From NCBI RefSeq assembly GCF_902804475.1, contig NZ_CADCSU010000097.1:1-64000 (forward strand): 64,000 nt of DNA, given 5' to 3'. This DNA comes from Flavobacterium bizetiae (lineage in GTDB: Bacteria > Bacteroidota > Bacteroidia > Flavobacteriales > Flavobacteriaceae). The notes under the pieces are model-generated. The model worked only from the letters and a program-made list of their open reading frames with translations, did not search any database and was not told the DNA's origin. Both the position numbers and the translations under genes were made by a program. The stretch's first letter is position 1, and each line of letters starts with the position of its first letter. Positions 50,327-60,347 of the stretch are shown piece after piece.

Positions 50327-51280
50327 TTATTTTCTTTTGATAACTCTTTCTACAGCTTCAACAATCGCCTGATTGTTTAATTTGTATTTTTCCATTAATT
50401 GCTCTGGAGTTCCAGATTCACCAAAACTATCGTTTACAGCTACAAATTCTTGCGGAGTTGGGTTGTTTAGGGCTAATACTCCAGAAACACTTTCTCCAAG
50501 ACCTCCAAGGTAGTTGTGCTCTTCGGCAGTAACTATACATCTCGTTTTAGCAACCGATTTAAGAATCGCTTCTTCGTCAAGAGGTTTAATTGTGTGAATG
50601 TTGATTACTTCAGCAGAAATTCCTTTTGCTTCTAATGCTTCAGCAGCAATAAGAGCTTCCCAAACTAAGTGTCCTGTTGCTACGATTGTAACATCAGTTC
50701 CTTCGTTTAATAAAATTGCTTTTCCAATTACGAATGGTTCGTCAGCAGGAGTAAAGTTAGGTACAACCGGACGACCGAAACGTAAATAAGCAGGACCATG
50801 ATGATCAGCTAATGCAAGAGTTGCAGCTTTAGTTTGGTTGTAATCACAAGTGTTGATTACAGTCATTCCAGGCAACATTTTCATTAATCCGATATCCTCT
50901 AATATTTGGTGTGTTGCACCATCTTCACCAAGTGTTAAACCAGCGTGAGAAGCACAAATTTTTACATTTTTATCAGAGTAAGCAACAGATTGACGAATTT
51001 GATCGTAAACTCTTCCTGTAGAGAAGTTAGCGAAAGTTCCTGTAAAAGGAATTTTTCCTCCAATAGTTAAACCTGCAGCAATACCAATCATATTTGCTTC
51101 AGCAATTCCGATTTGGAAAAAACGCTCCGGGTGATTTTTCTTGAAATCATCAAATTTTAATGAACCAATTAAATCCGCACAAAGTGCTACAACATTTTCG
51201 TTTTTTTGACCTAATTCAGTCATTCCTGCTCCAAAACCAGAACGGGTATCTTTACTTCCTGTATTTTCGTATTTTTTCAT
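50327..51280 (-). CDS. Transketolase, C-terminal subunit
   Basis: This 317-residue protein has the pyrimidine-binding and C-terminal domains of transketolase: GIAEANMIGIAAGLTIGGKIPF with the catalytic Glu (about 58), SHAGLTLGEDGATHQ and HNYLGGLGESV. It must pair with the N-terminal subunit encoded just upstream. Together they interconvert pentose phosphates. The split arrangement is common in Bacteroidetes and archaea and is not a frameshift. Confidence 0.93.
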   Translation of the reverse strand: MKKYENTGSKDTRSGFGAGMTELGQKNENVVALCADLIGSLKFDDFKKNHPERFFQIGIAEANMIGIAAGLTIGGKIPFTGTFANFSTGRVYDQIRQSVAYSDKNVKICASHAGLTLGEDGATHQILEDIGLMKMLPGMTVINTCDYNQTKAATLALADHHGPAYLRFGRPVVPNFTPADEPFVIGKAILLNEGTDVTIVATGHLVWEALIAAEALEAKGISAEVINIHTIKPLDEEAILKSVAKTRCIVTAEEHNYLGGLGESVSGVLALNNPTPQEFVAVNDSFGESGTPEQLMEKYKLNNQAIVEAVERVIKRK

Positions 51281-51356
51281 TTTGTTTTTTTTGCTATACG
51301 CAATAGGCTGTAGGCAATAGGCGTAAGGCTTACTGCTTAAGGCTTAAAGCTAATTT

Positions 51357-52205
51357 TTAATAGTCTGCTAAAGTTGAGGTGTTTTGAGCTAAAGCGTTTG
51401 CCAACTGATCGTTGCTTGGTGCTTTACCGTGCCATGCATGTGTATGCATCATAAAGTCAACTCCGTTACCCATTTCAGTATGTAATAAGATACAAACTGG
51501 TTTTCCTTTTCCTGTTCTTGATTTAGCATCATTTAAACCTGCAAGTATAGCATCGATATTGTTTCCTTCTTTAATTTCAAGAACGTCCCAGTCAAAAGCT
51601 TCAAATTTAGCACGAATACTTCCCATTGGTAAAACTTCGTCAGTAGTACCATCGATTTGTTTTCCGTTAAGGTCAATAGTCGAGATAATGTTATCTACTT
51701 TTTTAGCAGAAGCATACATGATCGCTTCCCAGTTTTGACCTTCTTGTAATTCACCATCTCCGTGTAAACTGTAAATGATGTGATTATCACCATTTAATTT
51801 TTTTGCCTGAGCAGCACCAAGAGCTACAGATAAACCTTGTCCTAATGAACCAGAAGCAATACGAACTCCAGGTAATCCTTCGTGAGTTGTTGGATGTCCT
51901 TGTAAACGGGAGTTTAATAGTCTGAAAGTTGCAAGTTCTGAAACAGGGAAATAACCACTACGTGCTAATACGCTATAAAATACAGGAGAAATATGCCCGT
52001 TTGAAAGGAAGAAAAGATCTTCTCCAATTCCGTCCATATCAAAACCTTCTTTACGCTCCATAATATTTTGGTATAAAGTAACCAAAAATTCAGTACAACC
52101 TAGTGAACCACCTGGGTGGCCTGAGTTGACAGCATGTACCATTCGAAGGATATCTCTTCTTACTTGGATAGTTAAATCGCTTAATTGTTGTGTGTTAGGC
52201 TTCAT
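51357..52205 (-). CDS. Transketolase, N-terminal subunit
   Basis: This 282-residue thiamine diphosphate-binding domain has GHPGGSLG, HPTTHEGLPGVRIASGSLGQGL and GDGELQEGQNWEA, the last being the ThDP/Mg motif GDGxxxEGxxxEA. It precedes the C-terminal subunit by 76 bp, a spacer that is unusually filled with CAATAGGC repeats. Confidence 0.93.
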   Translation of the reverse strand: MKPNTQQLSDLTIQVRRDILRMVHAVNSGHPGGSLGCTEFLVTLYQNIMERKEGFDMDGIGEDLFFLSNGHISPVFYSVLARSGYFPVSELATFRLLNSRLQGHPTTHEGLPGVRIASGSLGQGLSVALGAAQAKKLNGDNHIIYSLHGDGELQEGQNWEAIMYASAKKVDNIISTIDLNGKQIDGTTDEVLPMGSIRAKFEAFDWDVLEIKEGNNIDAILAGLNDAKSRTGKGKPVCILLHTEMGNGVDFMMHTHAWHGKAPSNDQLANALAQNTSTLADY

Positions 52206-52553
52206 TTTATTTGTAAAAGTTAAACTGATGCAAAAGTAATCGTTATTTTGCGGGCTGACAAATGATTTTTAGCTTTAGTTTGGTGTAATTGTTAAATTTT
52301 GAAGCTTTTTTTTACTGAATTTGAAAAAAAAGGAATCTTGTTTAGTGAAACAGGTTTTCGACTATAGATAACAATCCCGATAAAATGATTGAATTGATTT
52401 GAAGAATCTTTGAAAATGGATTTTATTGATGATAAAAAGAGGGGTTAGTCTAAAAAAATGCCACAGATTAAAAGATTGAGTGATTTAAAATCATTACAAG
52501 TCTTATAATCTATGGCAAAAAATCAATTTATAAAAAAAGGGGGTAAAAAGGGT
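52206..52553. repeat. Gene-free interval with degenerate CCACAGATT element
   Basis: This 348-bp stretch shows only one structure: GCCACAGATTAAAAGATT (52460-52477) and its degenerate complement (52498-52516). This is the same family as the perfect 18-bp repeat at 30407-30466. The rest is plain AT-rich sequence. Confidence 0.6.
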
Positions 52554-52874
52554 TTATTCAGTATCGCCTTCGCTATAAAAATTGTTTTCTTCGTCTTCAG
52601 AACCAATTTCTTCCTGTTCGTCGTCAAGTTCTGAACCTGGAATGTCTAAATCGTTTCCGAGTTTATCGCTATTTTGTTTCCATTCGTTATTGTTGTTGTC
52701 TGGATTTATAGTTCTTTCGCCGGAAATTCCTTCCGGATCTATGTCTTCTAGTTTTTCTTCCTGATTGTAAATGTCTTCGTTGGAAGGATAATCTAAGTTC
52801 TCCAGATTTTTCTCGATTTGATCATCTTTAATTTGATCTAAATCTACAGGATTTTTTTCTTCTGAATTTATCAT
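52554..52874 (-). CDS. Acidic, probably disordered protein
   Basis: This 106-residue, highly acidic (Glu/Asp-rich) protein has DYPSNEDIYNQEEKLEDIDPEG in the middle and no Cys or hydrophobic segment. It resembles small acidic proteins of flavobacteria that have no known role. The coding orientation is supported by the conserved NEDIYN-type motif and the normal start; but composition alone would make it a weak call. Confidence 0.65.
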   Translation of the reverse strand: MINSEEKNPVDLDQIKDDQIEKNLENLDYPSNEDIYNQEEKLEDIDPEGISGERTINPDNNNNEWKQNSDKLGNDLDIPGSELDDEQEEIGSEDEENNFYSEGDTE

Positions 52875-53077
52875 GATCTCTGATTTTAAGTGTTTTATAA
52901 AGTTACGAAATCAATTGTTTCAAAATGTTATATTTTTAGAATCAGGATATTGCAGTATTCACATCAATTTTAAATACAAAATCTCTAATCTCAAATTCCA
53001 AATTCCAAATTGGAATTAAAGGAGATTGATTTTGTATCTCGATAATTATCTCATTTTCTAATGGACAAATTATTTAA

Positions 53078-53938
53078 TTATTTAAACCTCTGAATATCTC
53101 GCCAGGTAATCATTTGAATATTGTTTTCTTTTAGTTTTGATTGGCATTCTTCGCTGGTGAAAAAGTCAAAATCGATTTGGCGCCAGGCTGAACCAAAATT
53201 AGGATGATTGATCGTGATGCCTTGCATTTCGCGATCATCAAAAGCAGGATGAAGTAAAAAGACATTGAAACCTGGTTGAACATTGTCTAAAGCTTTTGCA
53301 TAAGAAGATCTTAGTTCTCCTTTTTCGAAATCAGAAAAATAGCCAATTAAAAGATTGTCGGCTAAAAGTGTGTTTTCGAAATTGTATTTTTCGTCTGATA
53401 AACTAATCGATTGTACAAAATCTTTATTGATGAAAACTGGTAAATTGTAGGTTCTATCTAATTCTTTGTAGATTTCTAAAATTTCAGGAGTTACGCCAAC
53501 GCTGCACATGTGCGAATCGAGATGGGTGGGCTGGATGCCAAATTGTAATGCTTTTTCGATTTGGGCGGTGAGTTCTTTTTTTATTTCAGATGGTTTTGCG
53601 TGTTCTTTAAAATCTTTTCTGGTTTTATAAAAATATCCGTTTTGATCTGTTAAACTTGAAACTTCGGAAATGGGAAGAACCGGACCAAATTTATAATTTT
53701 CCCATTCGCAAGTTAGGGTTAAGTGAATTCCGCAATCGTAATTGAGATTGTTTTTGGCAAAGGTTGCCATTTCATAAAACCACGGACAAGGTACCATTAT
53801 ACTATAAGAGTTTACAAATCCGTTTTGAAGGGTTTGAATGGTGGCTTGATTTTCGGAATGTGATAATCCGGCATCGTCGGCATGAATGATTAGTAGTTTT
53901 GCATTTTCAGGATATCCAAGTTTTTGAGCTAAGTTCAT
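53078..53938 (-). CDS. YdjC/ChbG-family carbohydrate deacetylase
   Basis: This 286-residue protein has the YdjC-fold motifs [17 protein letters not shown] (Asp pair, about 18-34), [10 protein letters not shown] (metal His) and THLDSHM (about 138-144). ChbG deacetylates chitooligosaccharides; other members act on other N-acetylated sugars. The nearest known partner is not seen here. Confidence 0.9.
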   Translation of the reverse strand: MNLAQKLGYPENAKLLIIHADDAGLSHSENQATIQTLQNGFVNSYSIMVPCPWFYEMATFAKNNLNYDCGIHLTLTCEWENYKFGPVLPISEVSSLTDQNGYFYKTRKDFKEHAKPSEIKKELTAQIEKALQFGIQPTHLDSHMCSVGVTPEILEIYKELDRTYNLPVFINKDFVQSISLSDEKYNFENTLLADNLLIGYFSDFEKGELRSSYAKALDNVQPGFNVFLLHPAFDDREMQGITINHPNFGSAWRQIDFDFFTSEECQSKLKENNIQMITWRDIQRFK

Positions 53939-54040
53939 TTTATTTTGTTTGTGTTGTTGGCACGCGGGCTTCGACTCCGCTCAGCCTGACAGTAAGGTTT
54001 ATTCAAATTTAAAAATTTCTTTTGGAACTCTCACGTCTTT

Positions 54041-54131
54041 TTGCGTTAGGGATAGAAGCGGATGGCCCACAGCCTGACGAAGGAAGTGCGAGGACTTGCA
54101 GCGGATAGCGCGACCGAAGGGAACGCCCAAA
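54041..54131 (+). repeat. GCGTTAGGGAT...AACGCC dispersed repeat, copy C
   Basis: Starts TTGCGTTAGGGATAG and ends GGATAGCGCGACCGAAGGGA then ACGCCCAAAA. The interior is different from copies A and B and contains AGCGGAT twice. Confidence 0.8.
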
Positions 54132-54274
54132 ATATTTAAATTCCAATTTTTTGAAATTGCTTTGCCTGTTCGCTAGCGCTGGAGTCCAAACTCCAAACTG
54201 GTGGTTGGGATAATCATTATCTAATTTTCTAATTGACAAATTTTCTAATTAATTAAATTTCCCTGAAATTAGAC

Positions 54275-54282
54275 TATCTTTG
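54275..54282 (+). promoter_or_regulatory. Probable -7 promoter box for tgt
   Basis: TATCTTTG matches TAnnTTTG 20 bp before the tgt ATG. No clear -33 TTG was found. Confidence 0.5.
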
Positions 54283-54302
54283 CCGACTGAAAAAAGAAAC
54301 AG

Positions 54303-55433
54303 ATGAAGTTTGATTTATTGAAAAAAGATCCGCAATCTAAAGCGAGAGCGGGAAGTATTACTACAGATCATGGCGTAATCGAAACGCCTATTTTTATGCC
54401 TGTTGGGACGGTTGCATCTGTAAAAGGGGTACACCAACGTGAGCTTAAAGATGATATTAATCCGGATATTATTCTGGGAAATACCTACCATTTATATTTA
54501 CGTCCGCAGACTGAAATTCTTGAAAAAGCAGGTGGATTGCATAAATTCATGAATTGGGATCGTAATATTTTGACAGATTCTGGTGGTTATCAGGTATATT
54601 CTCTTTCGAATAACAGAAAAATTAAGGAAGAAGGAGTAAAGTTTAAATCGCATATTGATGGTTCGTATCACTTTTTTTCACCAGAAAGTGTGATGGAAAT
54701 TCAGCGTACGATTGGGGCTGATATTATCATGGCTTTTGATGAATGTACGCCTTATCCTTGTGATTACAGATATGCGCAACGCTCGATGCACATGACGCAC
54801 CGTTGGTTAGATCGTTGTATCAACCATTTGGATAAAGTGCCTTATAAATATGGGTATGAGCAAACTTTTTTCCCGATTGTTCAGGGAAGTACTTATAAAG
54901 ATTTACGTCAGCAATCAGCTGAATATATTGCAAATGCAGGACAACAGGGTAATGCTATTGGTGGATTATCAGTAGGGGAACCTGCGGAGGAAATGTATGC
55001 GATGACTGAAGTGGTTTGCGAAATTTTGCCGGAAGATAAACCTCGTTATCTAATGGGTGTTGGAACTCCGATTAATATTTTGGAAAATATTGCGTTAGGT
55101 ATTGATATGTTTGATTGTGTTATGCCAACTCGTAATGCAAGAAACGGAATGTTGTTTACAGCAAACGGAACGATCAATATTAAAAACAAAAAGTGGGAAG
55201 CTGATTTTTCGCCAATCGACGAAATGGGGCATACTTTTGTTGATACTGAATATACGAAGGCATATTTACGCCACTTATTTGCGGCTAATGAATATTTAGG
55301 TAAACAAATTGCAACGATTCATAATCTTGGTTTTTATATGTGGTTGGTTCGTGAAGCCAGAAAACATATCTTAGCAGGAGATTTTAGACCATGGAAAGAA
55401 ATGATGGTTAAAAACATGAGTCAAAGACTTTAA
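54303..55433 (+). CDS. tgt: Queuine/preQ1 tRNA-ribosyltransferase without zinc cysteines
   Basis: This 376-residue TIM-barrel enzyme exchanges guanine-34 for preQ1 in tRNAs with GUN anticodons. TDSGGYQ at 91-97 (acid/base Asp92), GGLSVGE (220-226) and GIDMFDCVMPTRNAR (266-280, nucleophile Asp271) are intact. The zinc site is absent: where CxCxxC is expected, residues 307-314 read EMGHTFVD, though a conserved His340 (TIHN) remains. Overall length and fold are otherwise normal. The enzyme may not bind zinc. Confidence 0.92.
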   Translation: MKFDLLKKDPQSKARAGSITTDHGVIETPIFMPVGTVASVKGVHQRELKDDINPDIILGNTYHLYLRPQTEILEKAGGLHKFMNWDRNILTDSGGYQVYSLSNNRKIKEEGVKFKSHIDGSYHFFSPESVMEIQRTIGADIIMAFDECTPYPCDYRYAQRSMHMTHRWLDRCINHLDKVPYKYGYEQTFFPIVQGSTYKDLRQQSAEYIANAGQQGNAIGGLSVGEPAEEMYAMTEVVCEILPEDKPRYLMGVGTPINILENIALGIDMFDCVMPTRNARNGMLFTANGTINIKNKKWEADFSPIDEMGHTFVDTEYTKAYLRHLFAANEYLGKQIATIHNLGFYMWLVREARKHILAGDFRPWKEMMVKNMSQRL

Positions 55434-55500
55434 AATATGTTGATTTGTTTAATCGTTTATTCGGTTAAACGATTAAACAAATAATCGATTAAACTTTACT

Positions 55501-56589
55501 ATGTTAACAATAATTGATAAGTATATTTTAAAAAGATATTTAGCCACTTTCTCGGTGATGATCTTATTATTTATTCCGATTGGAATTGTAATTGACGTCT
55601 CTGAAAAGGTGAATAAAATGCTTGAAAACAAGATTCCTTTTACGGCAATCGCGGTCTATTATTATAATTTTACGATTTATTTTGCGAATTCTCTGTTTCC
55701 GATATTTTTGTTTTTATCGGTAATTTGGTTTACCTCAAAATTGGCAAATAATACTGAGATTATTGCGATTTTAAGTTCGGGGATTTCGTTTACGCGTTTT
55801 TTACGACCTTATATTATTGGTGCTTCTATCGTTTCGGTTTTTGTGCTTTTAATGGGATTTTTTATTGTTCCGGCAGCCAGTGAAGGTTTTAATAATTTTA
55901 GGTATACTTACTTAAAAGGAAACGGAAAACAGCTGATGCGTGGGGAAAATACAAACGTGTACAGACAGCTTAACGACAATGATTTTATTTTTGTAAATAG
56001 CTTTAACGAAGAGTCTAAAACGGCTTTTAATTTTACGCTGGAGCATTTTGAAAAAGATCAGTTAACGTATAAAATTACTGCAAGTCGTATTAAATGGGAT
56101 CCTAAAAAGAAGGTCTATATTTTGTACGATTATACAAAAAGAACACTTGGAGAACTGAACGATAAAATAGAAAAAGTACCTGAAAAGAATGTGGCTTTTA
56201 AGTTTGAACTGGCGGATTTAACTCCGGTAGTTTATATTGCTGAGACGCTTCCGTTAGGGAAATTAATTGATTTTATCGAAAAGGAACGCAAAAGAGGTTC
56301 AGGAAATATCAATACTTATTTAGTAGTACTTTATAAAAAATACAGTGTACCGGTTTCTGCTTTTATCCTGACAATTATTGCCGTAGCGGTTTCGTCTATG
56401 AAACGTCGTGGTGGTATGGGAACCAATCTTGCTATTGGTATTGCAATCGCCTTTTCGTTTGTGTTTTTTGATAAAATATTTGGTACACTAGCCGAAAAAT
56501 CTACTTTCTCACCTTTATTTGCTGTCTGGTTCCCGAATATTGTTTTCGGAATTCTGGCGGTATACTTATTACGTAATGCGAAACGATAA
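55501..56589 (+). CDS. LptF/LptG family permease
   Basis: This 362-residue inner-membrane protein has helices near residues 15-35, 55-80, 100-122, then a periplasmic beta-jellyroll (about 125-260) and three C-terminal helices (about 290-358). This is the YjgP/YjgQ layout. With LptB it would extract LPS for the outer membrane. The second permease is not in the window. The 3' end overlaps the EamA gene. Confidence 0.92.
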   Translation: MLTIIDKYILKRYLATFSVMILLFIPIGIVIDVSEKVNKMLENKIPFTAIAVYYYNFTIYFANSLFPIFLFLSVIWFTSKLANNTEIIAILSSGISFTRFLRPYIIGASIVSVFVLLMGFFIVPAASEGFNNFRYTYLKGNGKQLMRGENTNVYRQLNDNDFIFVNSFNEESKTAFNFTLEHFEKDQLTYKITASRIKWDPKKKVYILYDYTKRTLGELNDKIEKVPEKNVAFKFELADLTPVVYIAETLPLGKLIDFIEKERKRGSGNINTYLVVLYKKYSVPVSAFILTIIAVAVSSMKRRGGMGTNLAIGIAIAFSFVFFDKIFGTLAEKSTFSPLFAVWFPNIVFGILAVYLLRNAKR

Positions 56590-57463
56590 TTTAAAAAGTT
56601 ATTTAAATCTTCATTTAATTGTTTTTATCTGGGGTTTTACGGCTGTTCTTGGTGCTTTGATTACTATAGATGCTGAAAACTTAGTATGGTTTAGAATGCT
56701 TCTTGCGGGAATTTTTCTGGCTGGTTTTATAGTTTATAAGAAACAATCTTTTGTGATTTCGGCGACATCTTTTGCGAAGTTAATTTTTGTTGGATTGCTG
56801 ATTGCAATGCATTGGATTTTCTTTTTCAGAGCGATTCATGTTTCAAATGTCTCCATAACATTATCGATATTTTCGTTAGGTGCTTTTTTTGCTTCTTTGC
56901 TGGAACCGCTTTTTTACGGAAGGAAAATTTTGTTTTACGAGGTTTTCTTTGGCTTAATTATTATTGCCGGTTTAGCATTGATTATGCAGGTAGAAGTAAA
57001 GTATCTTGAAGGAATGTATTACGCTCTTGCCTCTATCATTTTAGGGGTTTTATTTACGCTGATGAATGGTAAGCTGATTTCTGATCACGAACCTTCGGTA
57101 ATTACTTTTTATGAGTTTGGAGCGGGCGTTTTCTTTATTTCTGTTTATTTTTTGATACAAGGAAAATTCGATGCTGATTTTTTTACGATGTCATTAAATA
57201 ACTGGATTTTGCTATTGGTTTTAGCATCGGTTTGTACAGCTTATGCGTTTACGGCATCTGTAAAAGTTATGCAGAAATTATCGCCTTATACCGTAATGTT
57301 AACGACTAATTTAGAGCCCGTTTACGGAATTATTTTGGCCTATTTTATCTTGGGCGGAAAGGAAAAAATGAGTACAGAATTTTATATAGGCGCCTTGATA
57401 ATTGTGATTACAGTTATCTTAAATGGTGTTTTTAAACATTATAAAAATAAGAAAGAAGTGTAA
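56576..57463 (+). CDS. EamA/DMT-family transporter
   Basis: This 295-residue protein has ten predicted helices and two EamA repeats (first about residues 7-135, second about 145-290, with VMLTTNLEPVYGIILAYFILGGKE, typical of the family end). It may export amino acids or metabolites. The frame is open further upstream, but the ATG at 56576 starts directly before the first helix and overlaps the permease gene by 14 bp. Confidence 0.9.
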   Translation: MRNDNLKSYLNLHLIVFIWGFTAVLGALITIDAENLVWFRMLLAGIFLAGFIVYKKQSFVISATSFAKLIFVGLLIAMHWIFFFRAIHVSNVSITLSIFSLGAFFASLLEPLFYGRKILFYEVFFGLIIIAGLALIMQVEVKYLEGMYYALASIILGVLFTLMNGKLISDHEPSVITFYEFGAGVFFISVYFLIQGKFDADFFTMSLNNWILLLVLASVCTAYAFTASVKVMQKLSPYTVMLTTNLEPVYGIILAYFILGGKEKMSTEFYIGALIIVITVILNGVFKHYKNKKEV

Positions 57464-57535
57464 TAATTTCCTTATTTTTAAATTACATTTTTATATTTTA
57501 AATACGATTTAATCACATCAATGATATAATATTTT

Positions 57536-57543
57536 TATATTTG
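57536..57543 (+). promoter_or_regulatory. Probable -7 promoter box for accA
   Basis: TATATTTG matches TAnnTTTG 32 bp before the accA ATG, after a very AT-rich stretch. No clear -33 TTG was seen. Confidence 0.5.
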
Positions 57544-57575
57544 CGGTTCGATTTACAAACAAAATTCAAAAATCC

Positions 57576-58529
57576 ATGGAATATTTAGATTTTGAGCTTC
57601 CAATAAAAGAACTTGAAGAACAGTTAGAAAAGTGTGTTATAATTGGAAAAGAATCTGATGTTGATGTAACCTCTACCTGTAAGGAAATCAACAAAAAATT
57701 AGAACAAACTAAGAAAGACATATACAAAAACCTTACGGCTTGGCAACGAGTTCAGCTATCAAGGCATCCAAACAGACCTTACACTTTAGATTATATCAGA
57801 GCAATTTGCGGAGATACATTTTTAGAACTTCACGGAGACAGAAATTTTAAAGATGATAAAGCTATGGTGGGCGGACTTGGAAAAATAAACGGTCAGTCGT
57901 TTATGATTGTGGGTCAGCAAAAAGGTTTTAATACAAAAACACGTCAGTACCGTAATTTTGGTATGGCAAATCCTGAAGGTTATCGTAAAGCTTTGCGTTT
58001 GATGAAAATGGCAGAGAAATTCGGAATTCCGGTTTTAACTTTGGTAGATACTCCGGGTGCATATCCGGGACTTGAGGCTGAAGAAAGAGGACAAGGTGAA
58101 GCTATTGCTCGAAATATTTTCGAAATGGTTCGTTTGCAAGTGCCAATTATCACGATTATCGTTGGTGAAGGTGCTTCTGGAGGAGCTTTAGGAATAGGTG
58201 TTGGTGATAAAGTATATATGTTAGAAAACACATGGTACTCGGTAATTTCGCCAGAATCTTGTTCGTCTATTTTATGGAAAAGCTGGGAGTACAAAGAACG
58301 TGCTGCAGATGCTTTAAAATTGACTTCATCTGACATGAAAAAACAAAAATTAGTGGATGATGTAATACCAGAACCGTTAGGTGGAGCACATTACGATCGC
58401 GAAACTACTTTTAAAACAGTAGCGGAATACATCACCAAAGGATATAATGAATTGAAAGACTTATCAACAGCCGACTTAATTGCCCAAAGAATGGACAAAT
58501 ACAGTAATATGGGCGAGTATAAAGAGTAA
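57576..58529 (+). CDS. accA: Acetyl-CoA carboxylase carboxyltransferase subunit alpha
   Basis: This 317-residue protein has the N-terminal coiled region and the crotonase-type core: [66 protein letters not shown] and [10 protein letters not shown]. With AccD it transfers carboxyl to acetyl-CoA for fatty acid synthesis. The accD gene is not in the window. Full length. Confidence 0.96.
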   Translation: MEYLDFELPIKELEEQLEKCVIIGKESDVDVTSTCKEINKKLEQTKKDIYKNLTAWQRVQLSRHPNRPYTLDYIRAICGDTFLELHGDRNFKDDKAMVGGLGKINGQSFMIVGQQKGFNTKTRQYRNFGMANPEGYRKALRLMKMAEKFGIPVLTLVDTPGAYPGLEAEERGQGEAIARNIFEMVRLQVPIITIIVGEGASGGALGIGVGDKVYMLENTWYSVISPESCSSILWKSWEYKERAADALKLTSSDMKKQKLVDDVIPEPLGGAHYDRETTFKTVAEYITKGYNELKDLSTADLIAQRMDKYSNMGEYKE

Positions 58530-58547
58530 ATTCATGTAAAACGATTG

Positions 58548-58582
58548 AAAATCCGAAGCCTTACAGTTTCGGATTTTTTTTT
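58548..58582 (+). terminator. Intrinsic terminator after accA
   Basis: AAATCCGAA pairs with TTCGGATTT, followed by a run of T, 18 bp after the accA stop. Confidence 0.85.
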
Positions 58583-58669
58583 GGTTATGAACAAATTCAT
58601 CTTATTTATAAACAATTAATAGTTATAACTCGATAGCGATCTTTTTTTAAATTTCGCTACTTTCGCCAT

Positions 58670-60214
58670 ATGGAAAATTTCAAAAATGCAAATCCTGCAA
58701 AGGTAAATAAACCCTCAGTTATTAGTTTAGAAAAAGGGAAACTTCCTCCACAAGTTCTTGATTTAGAAGAAGCTGTGTTGGGGGCGATGATGATTGATAA
58801 AAAAGGAGTTGATGATGTAATTGATATTTTGCAAGGAGATGCTTTCTACAAAGAGGCACATAAATATATTTTTGAAGCAATTGTTGAGCTTTTTACAGAA
58901 ACGCAGCCAATTGACTTGTTGACGGTTTCGACTCAGTTAAAGAAAAATGGAAAATTAGAATTAGCAGGAGGAGATTTTTATTTAATTCAGCTTACGCAAA
59001 AAATAGCCTCTTCGGCGCATATCGAATTTCACTCGCGTATCATTCTTCAAAAGTTTATTCAAAGAAGTTTGATTCGTATTTCGACTGAAATTATCGAAGC
59101 GTCTTATGATGAAACTGCCGATGTATTTGATTTGCTTGATCAGGCCGAGTCAAAACTATATGAAGTAACACAAGGAAATATTAAGCGTAGTTCTGAAACA
59201 GCTCAGAGTTTAGTACTTCAGGCAAAAAAGAAGATTGAGGAAATTGCCAAACAAGAAGGTTTAAGTGGTGTTGAAACTGGTTTTCACAATCTGGATAAAC
59301 TTACTTCAGGATGGCAACCCAGTGATTTAATTATTATCGCGGCAAGACCTGCGATGGGAAAAACCGCGTTCGTACTTTCGATGGCAAGAAATATTGCCAT
59401 TCAGTACGGACACGGAGTAGCATTGTTCTCTCTGGAGATGGCGTCGGTTCAGTTGATTACGAGGTTAATTTCGTCTGAAACCGGATTGTCATCAGAGAAA
59501 TTACGTACGGGTAAACTAGAACCTCATGAATGGGAAATGCTGAGTACCAAAGTAAAAAACTTAGAAAAAGCACCTTTGTTTATTGATGATACGCCGTCAC
59601 TTTCTATTTTCGATTTAAGAGCAAAATGCCGTCGTTTGGTTTCACAACACGGTATTAAGATTATAATCATCGATTATTTGCAGTTGATGACTGCCGGAGG
59701 AAATAGTAAAGGAGGAGGAAATCGTGAGCAGGAGATTTCGACAATTTCCCGAAACTTAAAAGCCCTGGCAAAAGAGCTAAATGTACCGGTAATTGCACTA
59801 TCTCAGTTATCGCGTGCGGTAGAAACCCGTGGATCAAGTAAACGTCCGTTGCTATCGGATCTTCGTGAATCTGGGGCGATTGAGCAGGATGCTGATATTG
59901 TTTCGTTTTTATACCGACCAGAATATTATAAAATTGAAGAATGGGATGATGATGAAGCGTCGCCAACTACAGGTCAGGCCGAAATCATGATTGCGAAACA
60001 CCGTAATGGTGGTATCGAAAACATTCGATTGAAATTTATCGGACATCTTGGTAAGTTTGATAACCTTGATGATTTCTCAGGTGGTTATGATGATTTACCA
60101 TCAAAAATGAATCATGACGATAATCCGTTTGTCACTAAGAATTTGCCATCGCCTAATGAAGCGTTTGGAAGTAACTTAAATGACGACGATGACGATAGTG
60201 ATGTTCCGTTTTAA
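58670..60214 (+). CDS. dnaB: Replicative DNA helicase
   Basis: This 514-residue DnaB has an N-terminal domain (PQVLDLEEAVLGAMMID, about 27-43) and a RecA-like ATPase with Walker A ARPAMGKTAF (about 225-234), IIIIDYLQLM (Walker B), LSQLSRAVETR (arginine-finger region) and SDLRESGAIEQDAD. A disordered acidic C-terminal tail ends DDDDDSDVPF. No intein. It unwinds DNA at the fork. Confidence 0.96.
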   Translation: MENFKNANPAKVNKPSVISLEKGKLPPQVLDLEEAVLGAMMIDKKGVDDVIDILQGDAFYKEAHKYIFEAIVELFTETQPIDLLTVSTQLKKNGKLELAGGDFYLIQLTQKIASSAHIEFHSRIILQKFIQRSLIRISTEIIEASYDETADVFDLLDQAESKLYEVTQGNIKRSSETAQSLVLQAKKKIEEIAKQEGLSGVETGFHNLDKLTSGWQPSDLIIIAARPAMGKTAFVLSMARNIAIQYGHGVALFSLEMASVQLITRLISSETGLSSEKLRTGKLEPHEWEMLSTKVKNLEKAPLFIDDTPSLSIFDLRAKCRRLVSQHGIKIIIIDYLQLMTAGGNSKGGGNREQEISTISRNLKALAKELNVPVIALSQLSRAVETRGSSKRPLLSDLRESGAIEQDADIVSFLYRPEYYKIEEWDDDEASPTTGQAEIMIAKHRNGGIENIRLKFIGHLGKFDNLDDFSGGYDDLPSKMNHDDNPFVTKNLPSPNEAFGSNLNDDDDDSDVPF

Positions 60215-60224
60215 TACTATACTT

Positions 60225-60249
60225 AAGCCTCTTTATGGGGCTTTTTTTA
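60225..60249 (+). terminator. Intrinsic terminator after dnaB
   Basis: AAGCC pairs with GGCTT across a short loop, followed by a T run, 10 bp after the dnaB stop. Confidence 0.75.
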
Positions 60250-60347
60250 TGCTTAAATGTTAACTTTTTTGATAAAATTGAGTAGTTTAGCTAAACAATT
60301 GATTCCAACAATTGTCTATTAATTAATAACCAAAAACAAAATTTATT

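Larger units (their letters stand above)
53939..54302. repeat. Repeat-rich gene-free interval before tgt
   Basis: This 364-bp stretch holds three elements. CTTCGACTCCGCTCAGCCTG (53969-53988, widespread repeat type) is followed by copy C of the GCGTTAGGGAT repeat (54041-54131). AATTCC/CTAATTTTC-type runs lie at 54135-54250. An open frame on the minus strand (54009-54239) is repeat-derived and not a gene. The tgt promoter lies at 54275-54282. Confidence 0.7.

Noticed and set aside
50327-52205. Transketolase as a frameshifted pseudogene
   Set aside because: Both parts have proper starts and complete domains; a two-subunit transketolase is normal in Bacteroidetes.
54009-54239. 76-residue reading frame before tgt
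   Set aside because: It covers copy C of a dispersed repeat and has no conserved protein features.
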